64,000 nucleotides of DNA from Notospermus geniculatus (GCA_002633025.1 NMRB01000035.1:655151-719150); one strand, 5' to 3'; counted from the stretch's first letter, positions 24,031 to 35,778 are shown. The notes: generated by a model not told the origin, from the sequence alone. Numbers and translations are program-made.

Positions 24031-24634
24031 AGATATGTATGCACCGGTCCTGTACTCACGCACGTACGTTAGCCTTGCGCAGGCATAAGCACCGTCACGC
24101 ACCTGTACTCACACACGTGCAGGCCTGCGGTCAATGTCTGCCAAGGCGTAGGCCCGCCTAGGCACCTACTGCAGCTGCTCGTCTCTCTTGGTAACCTTTT
24201 TGCTTTTCCGTCTATGCGAAATCCCAGGTGCTGAAGGAGATACCAAAAATTTCAGGATGTCATACACTGACATAGTGCGTAAATGGTGCAGGGAGATGTA
24301 GTCAGTATACCCGTATTCCTCCGCATTGCTTCAAGACTGCTGTTGCTGCTAACATGCAATGTAAACATGACTCTCACCGAACCCTGTTTCTGTTCTCGCC
24401 CTACTGCCATTACAAGCTGATGGTCCGCGATGATTTGTTGATGGTCCGTGTATATTCTAAACCATCCCTCTTGCCCCTTTAGCATGGATTGCCATATTTT
24501 ATGGATTCATGTATTATTATGTTCGGGTCTCACGAGGCAGCTGAATCTGTTGGATAATAATCTGTTGATGAAGTGCCTGTACTTGGCCGCCAAGTGCATA
24601 CAAGTGTGGAATTCCTGCACTGAATGGAGAAAAT

Positions 24635-25130
24635 CTGTATGCAGTGATGTACACGTAATCTACGGGCCTTTCGAACGTTTCCTGTGCTCGCTATCGTCCT
24701 CTCTTCCTTCCCGGGCTTCCTTTCGTTCGGCAGCATATACACGGTCTGTGGCTGTCAGCTTTGCAGCTCTTGCAGTGAAAGCAAAATAAATACAATGTGG
24801 ATGACAACCTGCAGCAATGGCGGAAACCATCCACCTGAATCGAGGTCACCCTCATCTTGAGCGAGACTAAGTCCAAGTCTGTATGCATCTGTAAACTGTA
24901 TGCAGTGATGTACACGTAATCTATGGGCCTTTTGGACAATTCCTGCGCTGGCTGTGCGTTCTTCGGTTGTTCGGTAGCCTTCATGGCAGTGTCACCAAAA
25001 ATAGATAAATCAATTTTTGGTGTCACTTAGCTCTTGTAGCGAAAGCAAAAAACAGCAAAACCATGCAGCAATCATAGAAATCTTCGACCTTCATCCAGGT
25101 CACAGCCATCTTGAGCGAGACTATGAAGTT
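24635..25130. repeat. Tandem direct duplication, ~261 bp period
   Basis: CTGTATGCAGTGATGTACAC begins at 24635 and 24896. The two copies also share ACGTAATCTA(C/T)GGGCCTTT and CATCTTGAGCGAGACTA, with moderate divergence. Frames on either strand across this region come from the repeat. Confidence 0.75.
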
Positions 25131-25658
25131 CAAGACTTATTGTGTAGACAGATTTATTAACACTTCGTAAAGTGTCTCTTCTGAAGTAAATGTTTTGAGC
25201 GCTGCAGGAAGCTGCCTGAAGTTGTCAGGACATTTTATTGCTCTTTCCATGTTAATTGCATCTTTCCAGGTCCTAGTTCATTATTGGCGCCGAACCTGGT
25301 AAACGATGGGGAATTTGTGCGAGGCTGACCATGGTATTGGCAGCCGAATTAATGGTGACATTATTTAGCAGGAACTGTTAATGACTTGGCTTGTATGTAT
25401 GCTATTCGCCGGCCGAGGTTAAAAGAGATTATCTGTAACGTTTTCTATAGTGTTCCCCAGTCGACAGCTACGGAGATCATACATCAAAATCGCAGTTGTA
25501 AGGTCACAGAGGTCTGCCATTGCTTGGGTCCAGCTTCTCCTTTGGTGATGTCGGTATTGCTGACCACACACGAGCTGTTGATATCTTCGAATCGTTTTCC
25601 TGACACTGACGCTTTTGACATATGACAAGGTTGGAGGAGCTAGATCCCAGTGGCAAAG

Positions 25659-25786
25659 CCAGGGCCGATATTCATAAAACGTTGCTAGGCTTAGCTGCTT
25701 GCTAAAGTGTCAAATTTGTACAGGCTGATGTACACAACTAGCAACCAACTGAGCTAGCAAGGTTTTATGAATATCACGGGCCCTGG
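25659..25786. mobile_element. 128 bp CCAGGGCC..GATATTCATAAAAC hairpin MITE
   Basis: Left CCAGGGCCGATATTCATAAA and the reverse complement of the right end share GATATTCATAAAAC(G/C)TTGCTAG. It belongs with other elements ending in TATTCATAAAA. Confidence 0.82.
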
Positions 25787-26277
25787 TCTCTATGACCTTG
25801 CAACTGCGATTTTAGTGCATCTTTTCAAGAGGGGAACACAGCGCAATCTGTCACTCTCGCGTCACAGTGTACCCATCCCATACACTCAAAGAAAACACTG
25901 AGAATGACACCTTGGCACTTTACACCTTCAATACCATCAATGCACATTCCCTGTTGAGTTTGGGGTCATTGCTTGGCACAGGATGCAGATTCTTCAAGAA
26001 ATGTGCACAAAACGAACACCCCATCGCCATGTGTCGTTGACACAGCCTCTCGTACACTACACAGTAGCATCCATTATCACGACTTGTAGCATTCCGCGTT
26101 GAGTTTAACGTTGACATCTTCCCATTGGCAGCTCCTTAACAATAGAAAATTAAATTTGCACCTGATTGAAAACTTTATTGCCACATTTCGATGTTGTACC
26201 AGGAGGCTTTCGAGATCTACGATGCTGTGCTATGTTGGTTTAGCTGGTAGTACCCAGTGTAGTAGCGGAGAAAGGAA

Positions 26278-26372
26278 TGGAAGTTCTCAATACAAAGTCC
26301 ATGGATTATCAACGGTTATTGTCAGGGTTAGCGACATTATCCTTCACGAAGGCTTAATCCACTAGGACAATA
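26278..26372 (+). repeat. Diverged ~95 bp sequence shared with 52.1 kb
   Basis: TCAATACAAAGTCCATGGAT, then CAGGGTTAGCGACATTATCC and CACGAAGGCTTAATCCAC, align without large gaps to 52113-52204. Reading frames on both strands include stops or changes in one copy, so I treat it as a dispersed repeat fragment of unknown origin. Confidence 0.55.
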
Positions 26373-26390
26373 AGAAATGGCCCACTACAT

Positions 26391-26515
26391 TGGCTGGTAT
26401 TTATAAAACCTAGCAATATATTGCTGTCACTTAAAATTTTGTAGTACATTTATATTGGGCACTGCCGTACAAATCTCAAGTAAAAGGCATTTGCTAACTT
26501 TTATGAATAATAGCC
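26391..26515. mobile_element. TGGCTG-TATTTATAAAA hairpin MITE, a
   Basis: Inverted ends TGGCTGGTATTTATAAAACC and TTTTATGAATAATAGCCA. The inner arms share TAGCAAAT/ATTTGCTA-type sequence. It sits head to tail with a second member at 26518-26638. Confidence 0.75.
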
Positions 26516-27498
26516 AGCGGCTGATATTCATAAAAGCTAGCAAATGCTTTTACTTCAAGTTCTGTAGTGCATTTCCATTGGACCTCCCTGTGTAAATCTT
26601 AAGTAAAAGCAATTGCTAACTTTTACGAATACCAGCCAATATTTGGTCGCCACACTTGGGAGTGCAGTGTGTTGACATCGACTGGCCGGTGGGGTGTGCT
26701 TGGCTTGCAGAGAATATAGTCAGGCTTATTCATGGACATATCTGCAGTCACTCTCTGAATCAAGGCACTACTCCACTGGAGACTTCTTCCTCCAGTCGGC
26801 TCTCCATGGGGCAACTCGACTACAACGTACAAGCAGTCACTTAGTCACTATTCTCAGCGAATCCCGTACGGAAACAAACAACAGTGAATGGTCCATTGAG
26901 AGACAACTCGCTGGAAAAAAACGTACTTGGAGCAGCAGCCTTTTGTCCTCGAGTATCTCCAGAGAGCTCTGGTTCTCCTTGCCTAACTGAGCACGTCCAC
27001 CTGTAAGACTACCGTCACTACACATCCAACAGGATTACCTTAACGATCATAAAGATATATTTGGCCCCTCATCACTGCACTAATCACTCGCCTCGTTTAT
27101 TAGGCTCGGGTATTACCTCACTCGTCAGGGTCGGTCATTTAGCAGGTCTAGTCTATCTGGAAATAATCCTCGACTTCTGACCTTGCAGCAGAAATTGTTG
27201 ACATCATATATACGTCTTTGTGTATGGCTTCTTTTTCCCTTAACCGATTTTGATCACAAAAATCCGCATTCGAACTGCCGCATGGTTGATACACTAGTAC
27301 AAGAGAATGAGTCTCGAGAAGTGACGTTTTCGAACGATTGACCTGAGGTCACAGGTAAATTGCTCTTTAAGAATTAGTTGGTCGAACGATCATATGAAGT
27401 TTTCGGCAAATTGCTCTCTTTGAAGTGAACTTTTCGAACGGTTGATCTGAAGTTCTTGGTGAACTACTTCTTTCGAAGTCATGTAATCAAACAATTCA
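26396..27498 (+). repeat. 1.1 kb tandem duplication, unit 1
   Basis: Repeated with few changes at 27500-28610, offset 1104. It contains the two hairpin MITEs and a TCGAACG-rich right end. A frame at 26694-26990 also exists in unit 2. Its few differences (W to R, R to P, I to S) change residues, so I do not call it a gene. Confidence 0.92.
26518..26638. mobile_element. CGGCTGATATTCATAAAAGC hairpin MITE, b
   Basis: Left CGGCTGATATTCATAAAAGC, right GCTAACTTTTACGAATACCAGCC. It contains AAATGCTTTTACTTCAAGTT in the left arm. A close relative is at 48253-48361. Confidence 0.75.
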
Positions 27499-27499
27499 N
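27499..27499. other. Ambiguous base at tandem junction
   Basis: A single N separates AACAATTCA from GGTATTTATA, exactly at the border between the two 1.1 kb units. Confidence 0.95.
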
Positions 27500-28610
27500 G
27501 GTATTTATAAAACCTAGCAATATATTGCTGTCACTTAAAATTTTGTAGTACATTTATATTGGGCACTGCCGTACAAATCTCAAGTAAAAGGCATTTGCTA
27601 ACTTTTATGAATAATAGCCAGCGGCTGATATTCATAAAAGCTAGCAAATGCTTTTACTTCAAGTTCTGTAGTGCATTTACATTGGACCTCCCTGTGTAAA
27701 TCTTAAGTAAAAGCAATTGCTAACTTTTACGAATACCAGCCAATATTTGGTCGTCACACTTGGGAGTGCAGTGTGTTGACATCGACTGGCCGATGGGGTG
27801 TGTGCTTGGCTTGCAGAGAATATAGTCAGGCTTATTCACGGACATATCTGCAGTCACTCTCTGAATCAAGGCACTACTCCACTGGAGACTTCTTCCTCCA
27901 GTCGGCTCTCCATGGGGCAACTCGACTACAACGTACAAGCAGTCACTTAGTCACTATTCTCAGCGAATCCCGTACGGAAACAAACAACAGTGAATGGTCC
28001 ATTGAGAGACAACTCGCTGGAAAAAAACCTACTTGGAGCAGCAGCCTTTTGTCCTCGAGTAGCTCCAGGGAGCTCTGGTTCTCCTTGCCTAACTGAGCAC
28101 GTCCACCTGTAAGACTACCGTCACTACACATCCAACAGGATTACCTTAACGATCATAAAGATATATTTGGCCCCTCATCACTTCACTAATCACTCGCCTC
28201 GTTTATTAGGCTCGGGTATTACCTCACTCGTCAGGGTCGGTCATTTAGCAGGTCCAGTCTATCTGGAAATAATCCTCGACTTCTGACCTTGCAGCAGAAA
28301 ATGTTGACATCATATATACGTCTTTGTGTATGGCTTCTTTTTCCCTTAACCGATTTTGATCACAAAAATCCGCATTCGAACTGCCGCATGGTTGATACAC
28401 TATTACAAGAGAATGAGTCTCGAGAAGGGACGTTTTCGAACGATTGACCTGATGTTACAGGTAAATTGCTCTTTAAGAATTAGTTGGTCGAATGATCATA
28501 TGAAGTTTTTGGGCAAATTGCTCTCTTTCGAGTGAATTTTTCGAACGTAGTTATTGAACGATTAATCTGAAATTACAGATGAACTAATTTCGAAGTGAAG
28601 TTATCGAACG
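27500..28610 (+). repeat. 1.1 kb tandem duplication, unit 2
   Basis: Begins inside the first MITE of the unit, at GGTATTTATAAAACC, directly after an N at 27499. The unit carries copies of both hairpins (27500-27619 and 27622-27742). The ambiguous base exactly at the join raises the possibility that the duplication is partly an assembly product. Confidence 0.9.
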
Positions 28611-28850
28611 GTCTACCTAAAGCTACAGGTGAATAACTGTCGAAGTGAAGTTATCGAACGATTCACCTGTAGTTATCGAACGATTTATCTGAAGTAAAGT
28701 TATCGAACGATCCACCTGTCGTTATCGAACGATTATTCTGAAGTTAGAAGTACATGTAATAACTAATTTCTACGTGAAGTTATCGAACGGTCTATCTAAA
28801 GTTACAGGACCACGACTGTCGAAGTGAACTTATCGAACGATACATCCGCA

Positions 28851-29308
28851 TCAGACATGCAAGGAGGATGACGGGGAGCTGGTCTTCCTTCGTTCACGTT
28901 ACGGCGCTAATCGGGTCACCTGGGAGAGCATTATATCGTATTGTCTCTACGGTAGCGGTCGTTAAAATGATTACCGGTCGGCATACCTCATTTGGAATCC
29001 TGTTGGTGTTCAGAATGGAGAATTGGTCAACCACTTCCTTTGGGGGATGTGGCTCATGTCTAGCAGCTGGACCGCCGCCAAAGGTGTGACTGGAATATAG
29101 CTTGACATAATTCCTTCCTCTGCTACTGTTTTGTGAGTGTTCGTAGCGTTTTTTGTGTGTTTTTTTACTGAGGCGAGGACTGGTTCTAAGACAACTAGTA
29201 TCCCTCGGTGGGGTGGGATGGGGTGTTCTCGGCGCATTCTGGCTTTCGTCCATTGCAGTAACCAGGCCGCTCGGTAATCAAATGCTCTTCTATATTCTGG
29301 CCTGTCTT
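28851..29308. other. No gene or repeat recognised
   Basis: Contains overlapping frames at 28868-29253 on both strands, none with recognisable domains or matching exon borders. Confidence 0.45.
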
Positions 29309-29578
29309 AAGGCCGCCTATACGATACATTTTTTTGCCTGCGAAATATTTCGTACGATTTCTCATCCAATTTTATTGGAAGGAAATATTTCGCATCCCGC
29401 CGGAGAAGACCCCATTTACTTCCTATATTACGTTGCAGCGTATATGTTATGGACAGAACCTGTTTGTGGATTTTTTCCTATACGACAAAAATGGGACGAT
29501 GTTTCCTGTCATACACGGTAAAACAAAGTCCTACAAAATATTTCGTAGGAAAAAAATGTAACGTGTACGGCGGCCTAT
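29309..29578. mobile_element. ~270 bp element with AGGCCGCC ends
   Basis: Inverted ends: AGGCCGCCTATACGATACAT at the left, and the right end reads AATGTAACGTGTACGGCGGCCT. The arms continue through TTTTTTT and the motif CGAAATATTTCG, which also appears twice more inside (near 29340, 29385 and 29540). There is no transposase, so it is a MITE-sized element. Confidence 0.78.
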
Positions 29579-30234
29579 AGTCTTTCTTGTTTTTTCATAA
29601 AACACTGGGATACGTTTCCGATATCGATGCTTACTGTAATACAAAAATGTATTTGTTCCCAGCAAGTTCAGTCTTGGGACACCCTGTAGTGTACATCCAT
29701 ATTATTGTTTGCATGGTAAGATACCAGTGCGAGGAAGAGAACAGAACCAATATCTGCCTTCAGTGTCGACAATCTTTCATATGTGCACCGGATCCCAATG
29801 GGATGAATGCCAAAGAAATATATCTAACATTTCAGTATCTTTCTGTTTGGCAGTAGGCAGTGCAGGAAAGGTCAGCATCTTTGAGTTACCCGATATGGTT
29901 ACTGCATAGGCTTGTAAACATCTAAAGCCTAGCCCATAAGCTTTCGCAGTAAAGTCATGGAACTTGCATATTGTCAATTGATCGGAAAGTATCAAAACAG
30001 GATTACTTGGGGAATTTTGACGATAGTGTATGCCTTTATTGCGCGATTAAGCCTGTAGAGAAAACATCGGCTTAGTGACTTGTGTTGAATGAACACGGTG
30101 GGTGTGTATGTGGGCTTGCATAGAGCCGTATCGTAAAAGTGACAACTGAATCAGCTGTGTACCTTTGCGGGAATTCCCATCCTCTATGTACATTTAAAGT
30201 GGAAGTTCCTTCGACGTTTTGTCGGCCAACTATA
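29579..30234. other. No gene or repeat recognised
   Basis: Several 60-90 codon frames overlap on both strands around 29587-29995, which is the pattern of chance frames. No RNA gene is seen. Confidence 0.45.
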
Positions 30235-30407
30235 TGAGAAACCCCCACAAACTACCACCGCTACGAGGCGCTGTGAGCCTCTTCTTCAGACGTTTTGTCA
30301 CTGTTGCGCTGCGTCAATGACGTCATGACGCGACGTCATTGCATAGATTTGCACTGTTTTAACGCCATGGCACACCGATCGCAGCGCCGCCCTCGCGGCG
30401 TAAAAAG
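30235..30407 (+). mobile_element. CGTCA-rich dispersed element, copy b
   Basis: Same order of motifs as 8879-9060: GAGGCGCTGTGAG, CTGCGTCAATGACGTCATGA, GACGTCATTGCAT, CGCAGCGCCGCCCT. Diverged near both ends. Confidence 0.78.
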
Positions 30408-30905
30408 TTCACTCATCGCCGAAGACCTTTACCGCCAGATAAAAAGTAGTGGATTCTTCATTCAATGAAAATACATAGTGAGTGGTGAATTGTCAACTAT
30501 CCACAGGTATAATCTTGGTATACACAAAATAAAAGTCTGCTCACAATAGTACACAATAGGTCACAGCGAACGGTAACAGTGTGATAAAATTGGTTTATTG
30601 TTTTTCTTGATCTATTGTTTTCCTCGTGGGTTGGAATAATGTCAAGAAAGATCAAACAATAGACATGTTCGTTAAATGACTAAGCTAACAGCCATAGTGC
30701 AGACGTTCCGGGAGAGGCGGAAGTGGTCCGCGAATGTTTACTGTTGTAAAAAAACGATGTAAAATCTGCATGTAGGCACAATGTGCATGCTTGACATTTC
30801 TTTGTTTCTTTGCTTTGTTTCCAGAAATAGTCATTAGAACCTGTTTAATCCCACGAAGGAGCCTAAAGTACATCTGTGGGTGCTGTCCTTCGTTTTCCTA
30901 CAATA

Positions 30906-31054
30906 GGGAGGTTTAGAAATCAAACGATAAACGTAAACGTTAACGACAACGTTATTTTTGTATCGCAAATGCAGTATAAAATCTGGTTAATGTGTAGTAT
31001 GAAAAATAACGTTGTCGTAAAGTTTACGTTTATCGTTTGAATTCTAAACCTCCC
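30906..31054. mobile_element. GGGAG-family MITE A (149 bp)
   Basis: Starts GGGAGGTTTAGAAATCAAAC and ends with its inverted repeat (CTAAACCTCCC), flanked by TA on both sides (30904-30905, 31055-31056). The arms are about 60 bp and contain GATAAACGTAAACG and ACGACAACGTTATTTTT. The TA duplication fits the Tc1/mariner group by inference; there is no coding capacity. Confidence 0.92.
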
Positions 31055-31122
31055 TAATACGTGATTCAACACCAACTTCCTGTCACTGCGGCCTGGACCA
31101 TGTGCATAAACGTGCAGAGCGT

Positions 31123-31276
31123 TAAGGCGGTGACAGAGTGGCGCGTAAGCAACGCGTCGGGAAAGCGTTCAACCAATCAGGGAGGCGGTAACACGGACCG
31201 AAAACACCTACCGAAGAATCTGATGGCGGAACGCCTGCAGGACGCGCTGCGTACGCGCCAGTATGTAACTGCCTTC
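31123..31276. mobile_element. GGCGGTGAC-family MITE, copy 1
   Basis: The left end TAAGGCGGTGACAGAGTGGC and inner GCGTAAGCAACGCGTCG pair with the right end (GCGCCAGTATGTAACTGCC). The middle is GC-rich with CCAATCAG and GGTAACACGGACC. Other copies are at 38069-38222 and 60920-61072. TA or TAA/TTA borders. Confidence 0.82.
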
Positions 31277-31278
31277 AG

Positions 31279-31370
31279 GCTGTGGCAAGGGTGTCGGACT
31301 CGTAACCGATAGGCCGGTGGTTCGATTCCCATTCGGTTCCTCAACTGGTCTGAAAGGATTAAGTGAAGTG
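31279..31370 (+). mobile_element. tRNA-like SINE fragment
   Basis: Near A box TGGCAAGGGTG (31283-31293) and perfect B box GGTTCGATTCC (31319-31329). The loop between reads GACTCGTAACC, a CGT (Thr-like) anticodon position. The acceptor stem does not pair, so I call it tRNA-derived rather than a tRNA. Confidence 0.5.
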
Positions 31371-32648
31371 ATGAATGAGCTTCTTGTGTCTCCAAAATGA
31401 TTTCCGCTGTAGAAAGGCTTGGGGTAAAGTGTCAAGTCGGTTGATCAGCGATTTGGAGTGTCTGACTGTGGACCTAAACCTCCTTTGCCTATTACGTACC
31501 GTGACACCCCATATTGGTGTAAAAAATTGTCGCGTGAAGTACGAATGGTGTTCGTCCTGTCTGTCTACCAATTACGGTCAGCCGAATGGGTAAAGAAATC
31601 ATTTCTATATATTTAATCCCCTCACATATCGTCTTGAATTCACATCTGCTGCCCCATTAGAGATCTCGTTTGTGCGAGATCTCGAAGCGAGAAATCTGAT
31701 ACCGGAGGAGCGTGAGGCATTCACGCTGAATCCAGTTGAATGCCCTCCGAGGCGACTAAGAGAAACTCCCATTATATCATAAACACTCTGACATCTGTGA
31801 ACAAAGTGGCCATTATCGTTCGAATCACTCAGAAAACAGGAGGAAATAGTAGAGAACAGAAATGGCGGCCACGTCTTGTTTTTCTGCACAATGATACGCT
31901 TTTAGTGGTACTTAGGCCACTTCTGGTGGAAACCTACTTTGGTGTTTTGTATTTCTCTCAGGTAATGTTGATACGTGGTCAGTCGTTACACGAAATCCGA
32001 CTGATTATTTTTTGCAGCATCGAGCTAGGATGTGGATAGAACGCTTGACGGCAAAAATAATGCTATTGTTATGTATATTGTTGTGATCAGGTATCGTCTG
32101 CTGTCTTCATAAAAAGAAACGACTGTAAGAAAATCTTTGCAATTAGAAGTTTTAATTCATTTAAAAATGAATTTCTGAAAATTAAGATGCTTTTACGAGC
32201 AGACTAAAGACGTCAGACGCAGTTCATATTTCGTATTCATTTAGGTCAGCTGCAAAACCTGCGTCATGAAGGATTTGAAGAACGTCGCCGGAAAATCAAG
32301 TTGACAAATTCTAAATTTTGATTTTGAAATAATTTGCGTTCATTTCATGACAAAAAATATCTGAAGCCTCGTCCAAAACATTTCGCACCTCACGAAAGTG
32401 AAATAGTTGCGGTGAATTATATATGAGGTAATTATTTACCAATTAACCAAGCATTGAAAGTGAACAGATAACGCGATGTGCAGTTAAATGAGATCAAAGC
32501 AGACACGTCGGAATCATCAGTCATAACCAACACATTACGGGATTAATAATGGATTCATAACGCGTCGCCAAATACATGTATGTGTGGCTATAATCGCACA
32601 GATCTATTAACAGGCAGATGTGAATTTCAGTGAAGTCACTATTCATTC
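31371..32648. other. No gene recognised
   Basis: AT-rich with scattered frames (31375-32039) on both strands that carry no domain. I see no repeat family member here. Confidence 0.45.
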
Positions 32649-32717
32649 TTAACTCTTTCACTGCCAGTGGCAAATTCATTGCAATTAAAACCTACCAAGT
32701 CTTGAAATAATACAGAA

Positions 32718-32786
32718 AACCTGTCACATAGGTATTCATTGGAAAGTATTCACTGGGAGCTTTCTAATGAATACCTATGTGGCAGG
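32718..32786. repeat. Hairpin inside the piggyBac-like element
   Basis: CCTGTCACATAGGTATTCAT pairs with ATGAATACCTATGTGGCAGG around TGGAAAGTATTCACTGGGAG. A decayed homologue is at 20748-20832. Confidence 0.78.
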
Positions 32787-32796
32787 ATTCAAGTAA

Positions 32797-32960
32797 GCTG
32801 CGGTACCTTTTACCTTGTTCCTTTGCAAGAGCAAGCAAAGGACCCCATCCAAGTGAGGAACATGAGTAGCTTGAGATGGCCTCTTCCGTACTTACCAGGG
32901 CCGATCATCGGAATGCTATGGCTTTGGCCTTGACGGGAAAAAATTATACAAATACTAGGA
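32797..32960 (+). repeat. Dispersed ~165 bp repeat, copy 1
   Basis: Shares GACCCCATCCAAGTGAGGAA and CATGAGTAGCTTG(A/G)GATGG with 37465-37630, and both continue to GCTATGGCTT(T/C)GGCC(T/C)TGA(C/T)GG. The TTGGCC..GACGGGA..AATACAAAT ending is reminiscent of a retroposon tail. Confidence 0.78.
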
Positions 32961-33040
32961 TTCAAGCCTTCTGCAAGCTTTTTCACATAAAATGATTTTC
33001 CTTTTTCGGTAAGATTAGCCATTGGGCAGTGAAGGGTTAA

Positions 33041-34740
33041 TGATGTATGTGCCCGGGCGATCTGCGTGTGTTGTTTGGGGCAAAGAGACACGAAGACATG
33101 AAGAGACGAGAATCATCCTCCCCCAGAGACCCATTACTTCGATCAGACGAGATATTAGAGGTATCCTATCTCATAGCGTTCAGAGTCGGGTTTTTTCTAA
33201 CTCTCAGCAGATGGATTAAAGAAACTAATAGTCATTCTCGTTAGAGTAATGGCGCTCTGATTTCTGACTCGATGTCTAATGAGTCTGCAAACAGCCATAA
33301 AGGCACAACAGGTCTGAATCCGGCAACAAATACTAGCATCTTAAAACGGCAAGCATTTTGTGGTGGTCTTTTTCTAAAGCAGCCGCACACGGGGACACAA
33401 CAGGCGATTTTTGTCGCCTGGCGACGAGTGACAATAGCTATCCAGGTGTGAAACGAATCCAGGTCCGCCTGGAATCAGTTTTTGATATCATTTATGCCAG
33501 TACGGAGAGAGGACATTAACCTCGTGGGCATTTAAGAAGTCGCTAATGCGACTTCATACATCAAAACAACTAGCATCTAGAGTAAAGTGTTCACCAGCGA
33601 CACAGTACGGCAGTGGCGGGGTCTGGGGCCAATTAGATGATCAGATCGTATAGACACTCTCATCTTGCTAACGTAGGCGTCAATTACCCAACATATCGTC
33701 GATGATATGAAATCGACTTTCTTTATCTCCTTATGAGAGAAGAGTTGGTTTTATTATCTCCTTGTGCTGGAGAGTTACATGCAGTATTATCTTATTGAAG
33801 ATTCCATACGGCGATGGATTCCATTGATAAGAAGTTGACATTGACGATCCTCGCACGTATTATGTGGAAAAGTCTTTTTCTTGTCGACGGATCATTCTGA
33901 GATTGCCTCGCAGGTATCAAGGGGTAGTTCCAAGTATCCCCGCCAGGTGGCTATTCGCATGAATCAAAGGAACATTCGACATTGCCAACAGGTAACATGC
34001 ACTGAAGGTTCCGACGTTATTAAACTGCTCGCTATGTTTCCATCGAGTTTTACTCGCAGGAAAAACGAGTAAAATACAAAATTAAAGGTTGCTGTGGGCA
34101 GATTTTGTGATAGATTAGGTTCCGCTGTCAAGGTACGTGCGGCAAGACATGGAATGCATAAATAGCATTTTCGAAATTGCATCCGCCTGTAGACATACAT
34201 ATAAAATCATATAGAAATATGTGAAAAACGGTCGGTTGTCGGGGGCAAAGGCATCAACGTCATATGAACTTGACATCACTCAGATCAACAGCCATAGTTT
34301 CTTGTTAGGGGCTGACAGTTGCCTTATCTTGTTATATATCTTGATATAGAAGGGCTGTTATGACATCTCTTAGGAGCAATATCAGTCAATGCGTCTTGGT
34401 ACTGGTGTAAACGGAGAAGTTATCTTCATGAGAAAATGACCGGGCTGAAAAGCTGATTTTTTTATAAATTTTAATGAAAATACAACGAAACTGCTTTCCT
34501 TGATGACAATCTTATAATTGCCTCTGTTGATACCAGGACAATTTCACCAAGGGACGGTTTCTCCTTCCTCATCTGTCACGATGTGCGTTCAAGTGAATTT
34601 GCTGGACACTGTCCCCTTTCTAGTAAGTCGGAAACCGGTATTGTCAGACCTGAAAATACATCAAATGAAAAAAGTCAGTATTGATGCTTCTCCACGTGAG
34701 TTTTCTGGTGCGAGTTGGCTCTCAATGGGCAAGTCACCAA
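33041..34740. other. No gene recognised
   Basis: Small hairpins such as AGGCGATTTTTGTCGCCT (33408-33425) occur. Frames are short and chance-like. Confidence 0.45.
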
Positions 34741-34742
34741 TA

Positions 34743-34890
34743 GGAAGTTTAAGAAATTAAACGATAAACGTTAACTTTACGACAACGTTATTTTTCATAC
34801 TGCAGATTCACCGGATTATATATTGCATTTTCGCTACAAAAATAACTTTGTCGTAAAGTTATCGTTTATCGTTTGATTTCTTAAACTCCC
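34743..34890. mobile_element. GGGAG-family MITE B (148 bp)
   Basis: GGAAGTTTAAGAAATTAAAC at the left and GATTTCTTAAACTCCC at the right, with TA at 34741-34742 and 34891-34892. Inner arms ACGTTAACTTTACGACAACG and AACTTTGTCGTAAAGTT. Confidence 0.92.
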
Positions 34891-34892
34891 TA

Positions 34893-35776
34893 TTGTCGTT
34901 TTCCTTATGGCTTTCGCCAAGACCAATGGATAGCAACTAACCATAACTCTCTACGGCCGAGGTGCCCATGGAGAGGTAACTTGCACGAGAAAAAAACTCA
35001 CATTGAGTGGCACCTTACCGCTATATATAGAGGAATACCCCTTTAACTGTCTCGTCGGTCAATCATATTTGATATGCACCGAGTGTCGTCTTGGGCGTAA
35101 AATACTTGCCCGTGGATACACAATCATTAGCTCAGCTTAAGTATGATACATACCAGCTTCATGTCTTGGGTCACTAATTCACGAAAACATCGTTGACGGA
35201 GATTTTTCTCCGGATATTGGTCTCTCAGAACTTCAGGGGAAGTTTTCGGACCAGTAATTAGCTGTAGGGACAGAATTGGCCGGAATCCTCTTTGACGCCA
35301 AGATGACTTTCAACCCCCACTTGAGTCCTGAGTCTTAAGTCAGGCGATATCCACATTTTCAACCATTGAAAATACACGCTGTGTAGGTAAATTTAAACTT
35401 TTCCCTTCTAGCATCAAAAAGTGAACTCATGCTACTAATTGGTTTGATGTTGATTGACATGTGATGTTTGATATGTCTGTATTAGTGTCGTTCGGTCTTG
35501 TATCATGGGAGACTTTAGAAGATTCCACAGTCCCGCAAACGGGGAAATTCAAACTGCTACTAGTGCTAGAGTCTGCCTGGATCTCCGCTACCTACACACA
35601 AATGAGAACACGAGATGAAACTGGTTGTGTATTGACGGCTGCCGTAGATCGGCAAGGTGGTGAGACTGTCGTAAAGGTTTCATTCCGTGCCAAAAATCAA
35701 ATGCAAAAATTACGAAATGTTGTAGTGCACAACTAGATGATTGAATGATGTGAATTTCATTTACGTTTGATTTTAT
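34893..35776. other. No gene recognised
   Basis: The longest frame (35461-35736, plus) has no recognisable domain or exon signals. Confidence 0.45.
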
Positions 35777-35778
35777 TA

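Larger units (their letters stand above)
27318..28850. repeat. TCGAACG-rich irregular repeats (27318-27498 and 28425-28850)
   Basis: The motif GAAGT(T/G)(A)..TCGAACG(A/G)T, followed by a CACCTG or ATCTGAAGTTACAGGTGAA-like spacer, recurs many times at irregular 20-45 bp spacing. It is densest at 28540-28850, with GTTATCGAACG repeated about ten times. It is interrupted by most of the second 1.1 kb unit. Confidence 0.8.
32653..33036. mobile_element. 384 bp piggyBac-like non-autonomous element
   Basis: TTAA lies at both borders (32649-32652 and 33037-33040). The termini CTCTTTCACTGCCAGTGGC and the reverse complement of the right end, CCCTTCACTGCCCAATGGC, are inverted repeats with CACTGCC in common. 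A TTAA target site and C(C/T)CTT-type ends are characteristic of piggyBac. Inside are a perfect-looking small hairpin (32718-32786) and a segment shared with 37465-37630. No transposase. Confidence 0.85.

Noticed and set aside
26694-26990. 98-codon frame repeated at 27773-28096
   Set aside because: Lies in the 1.1 kb tandem duplication; the few substitutions are residue-changing.
31279-31350. Functional tRNA-Thr(CGT)
   Set aside because: A box is imperfect and the acceptor arms do not pair.
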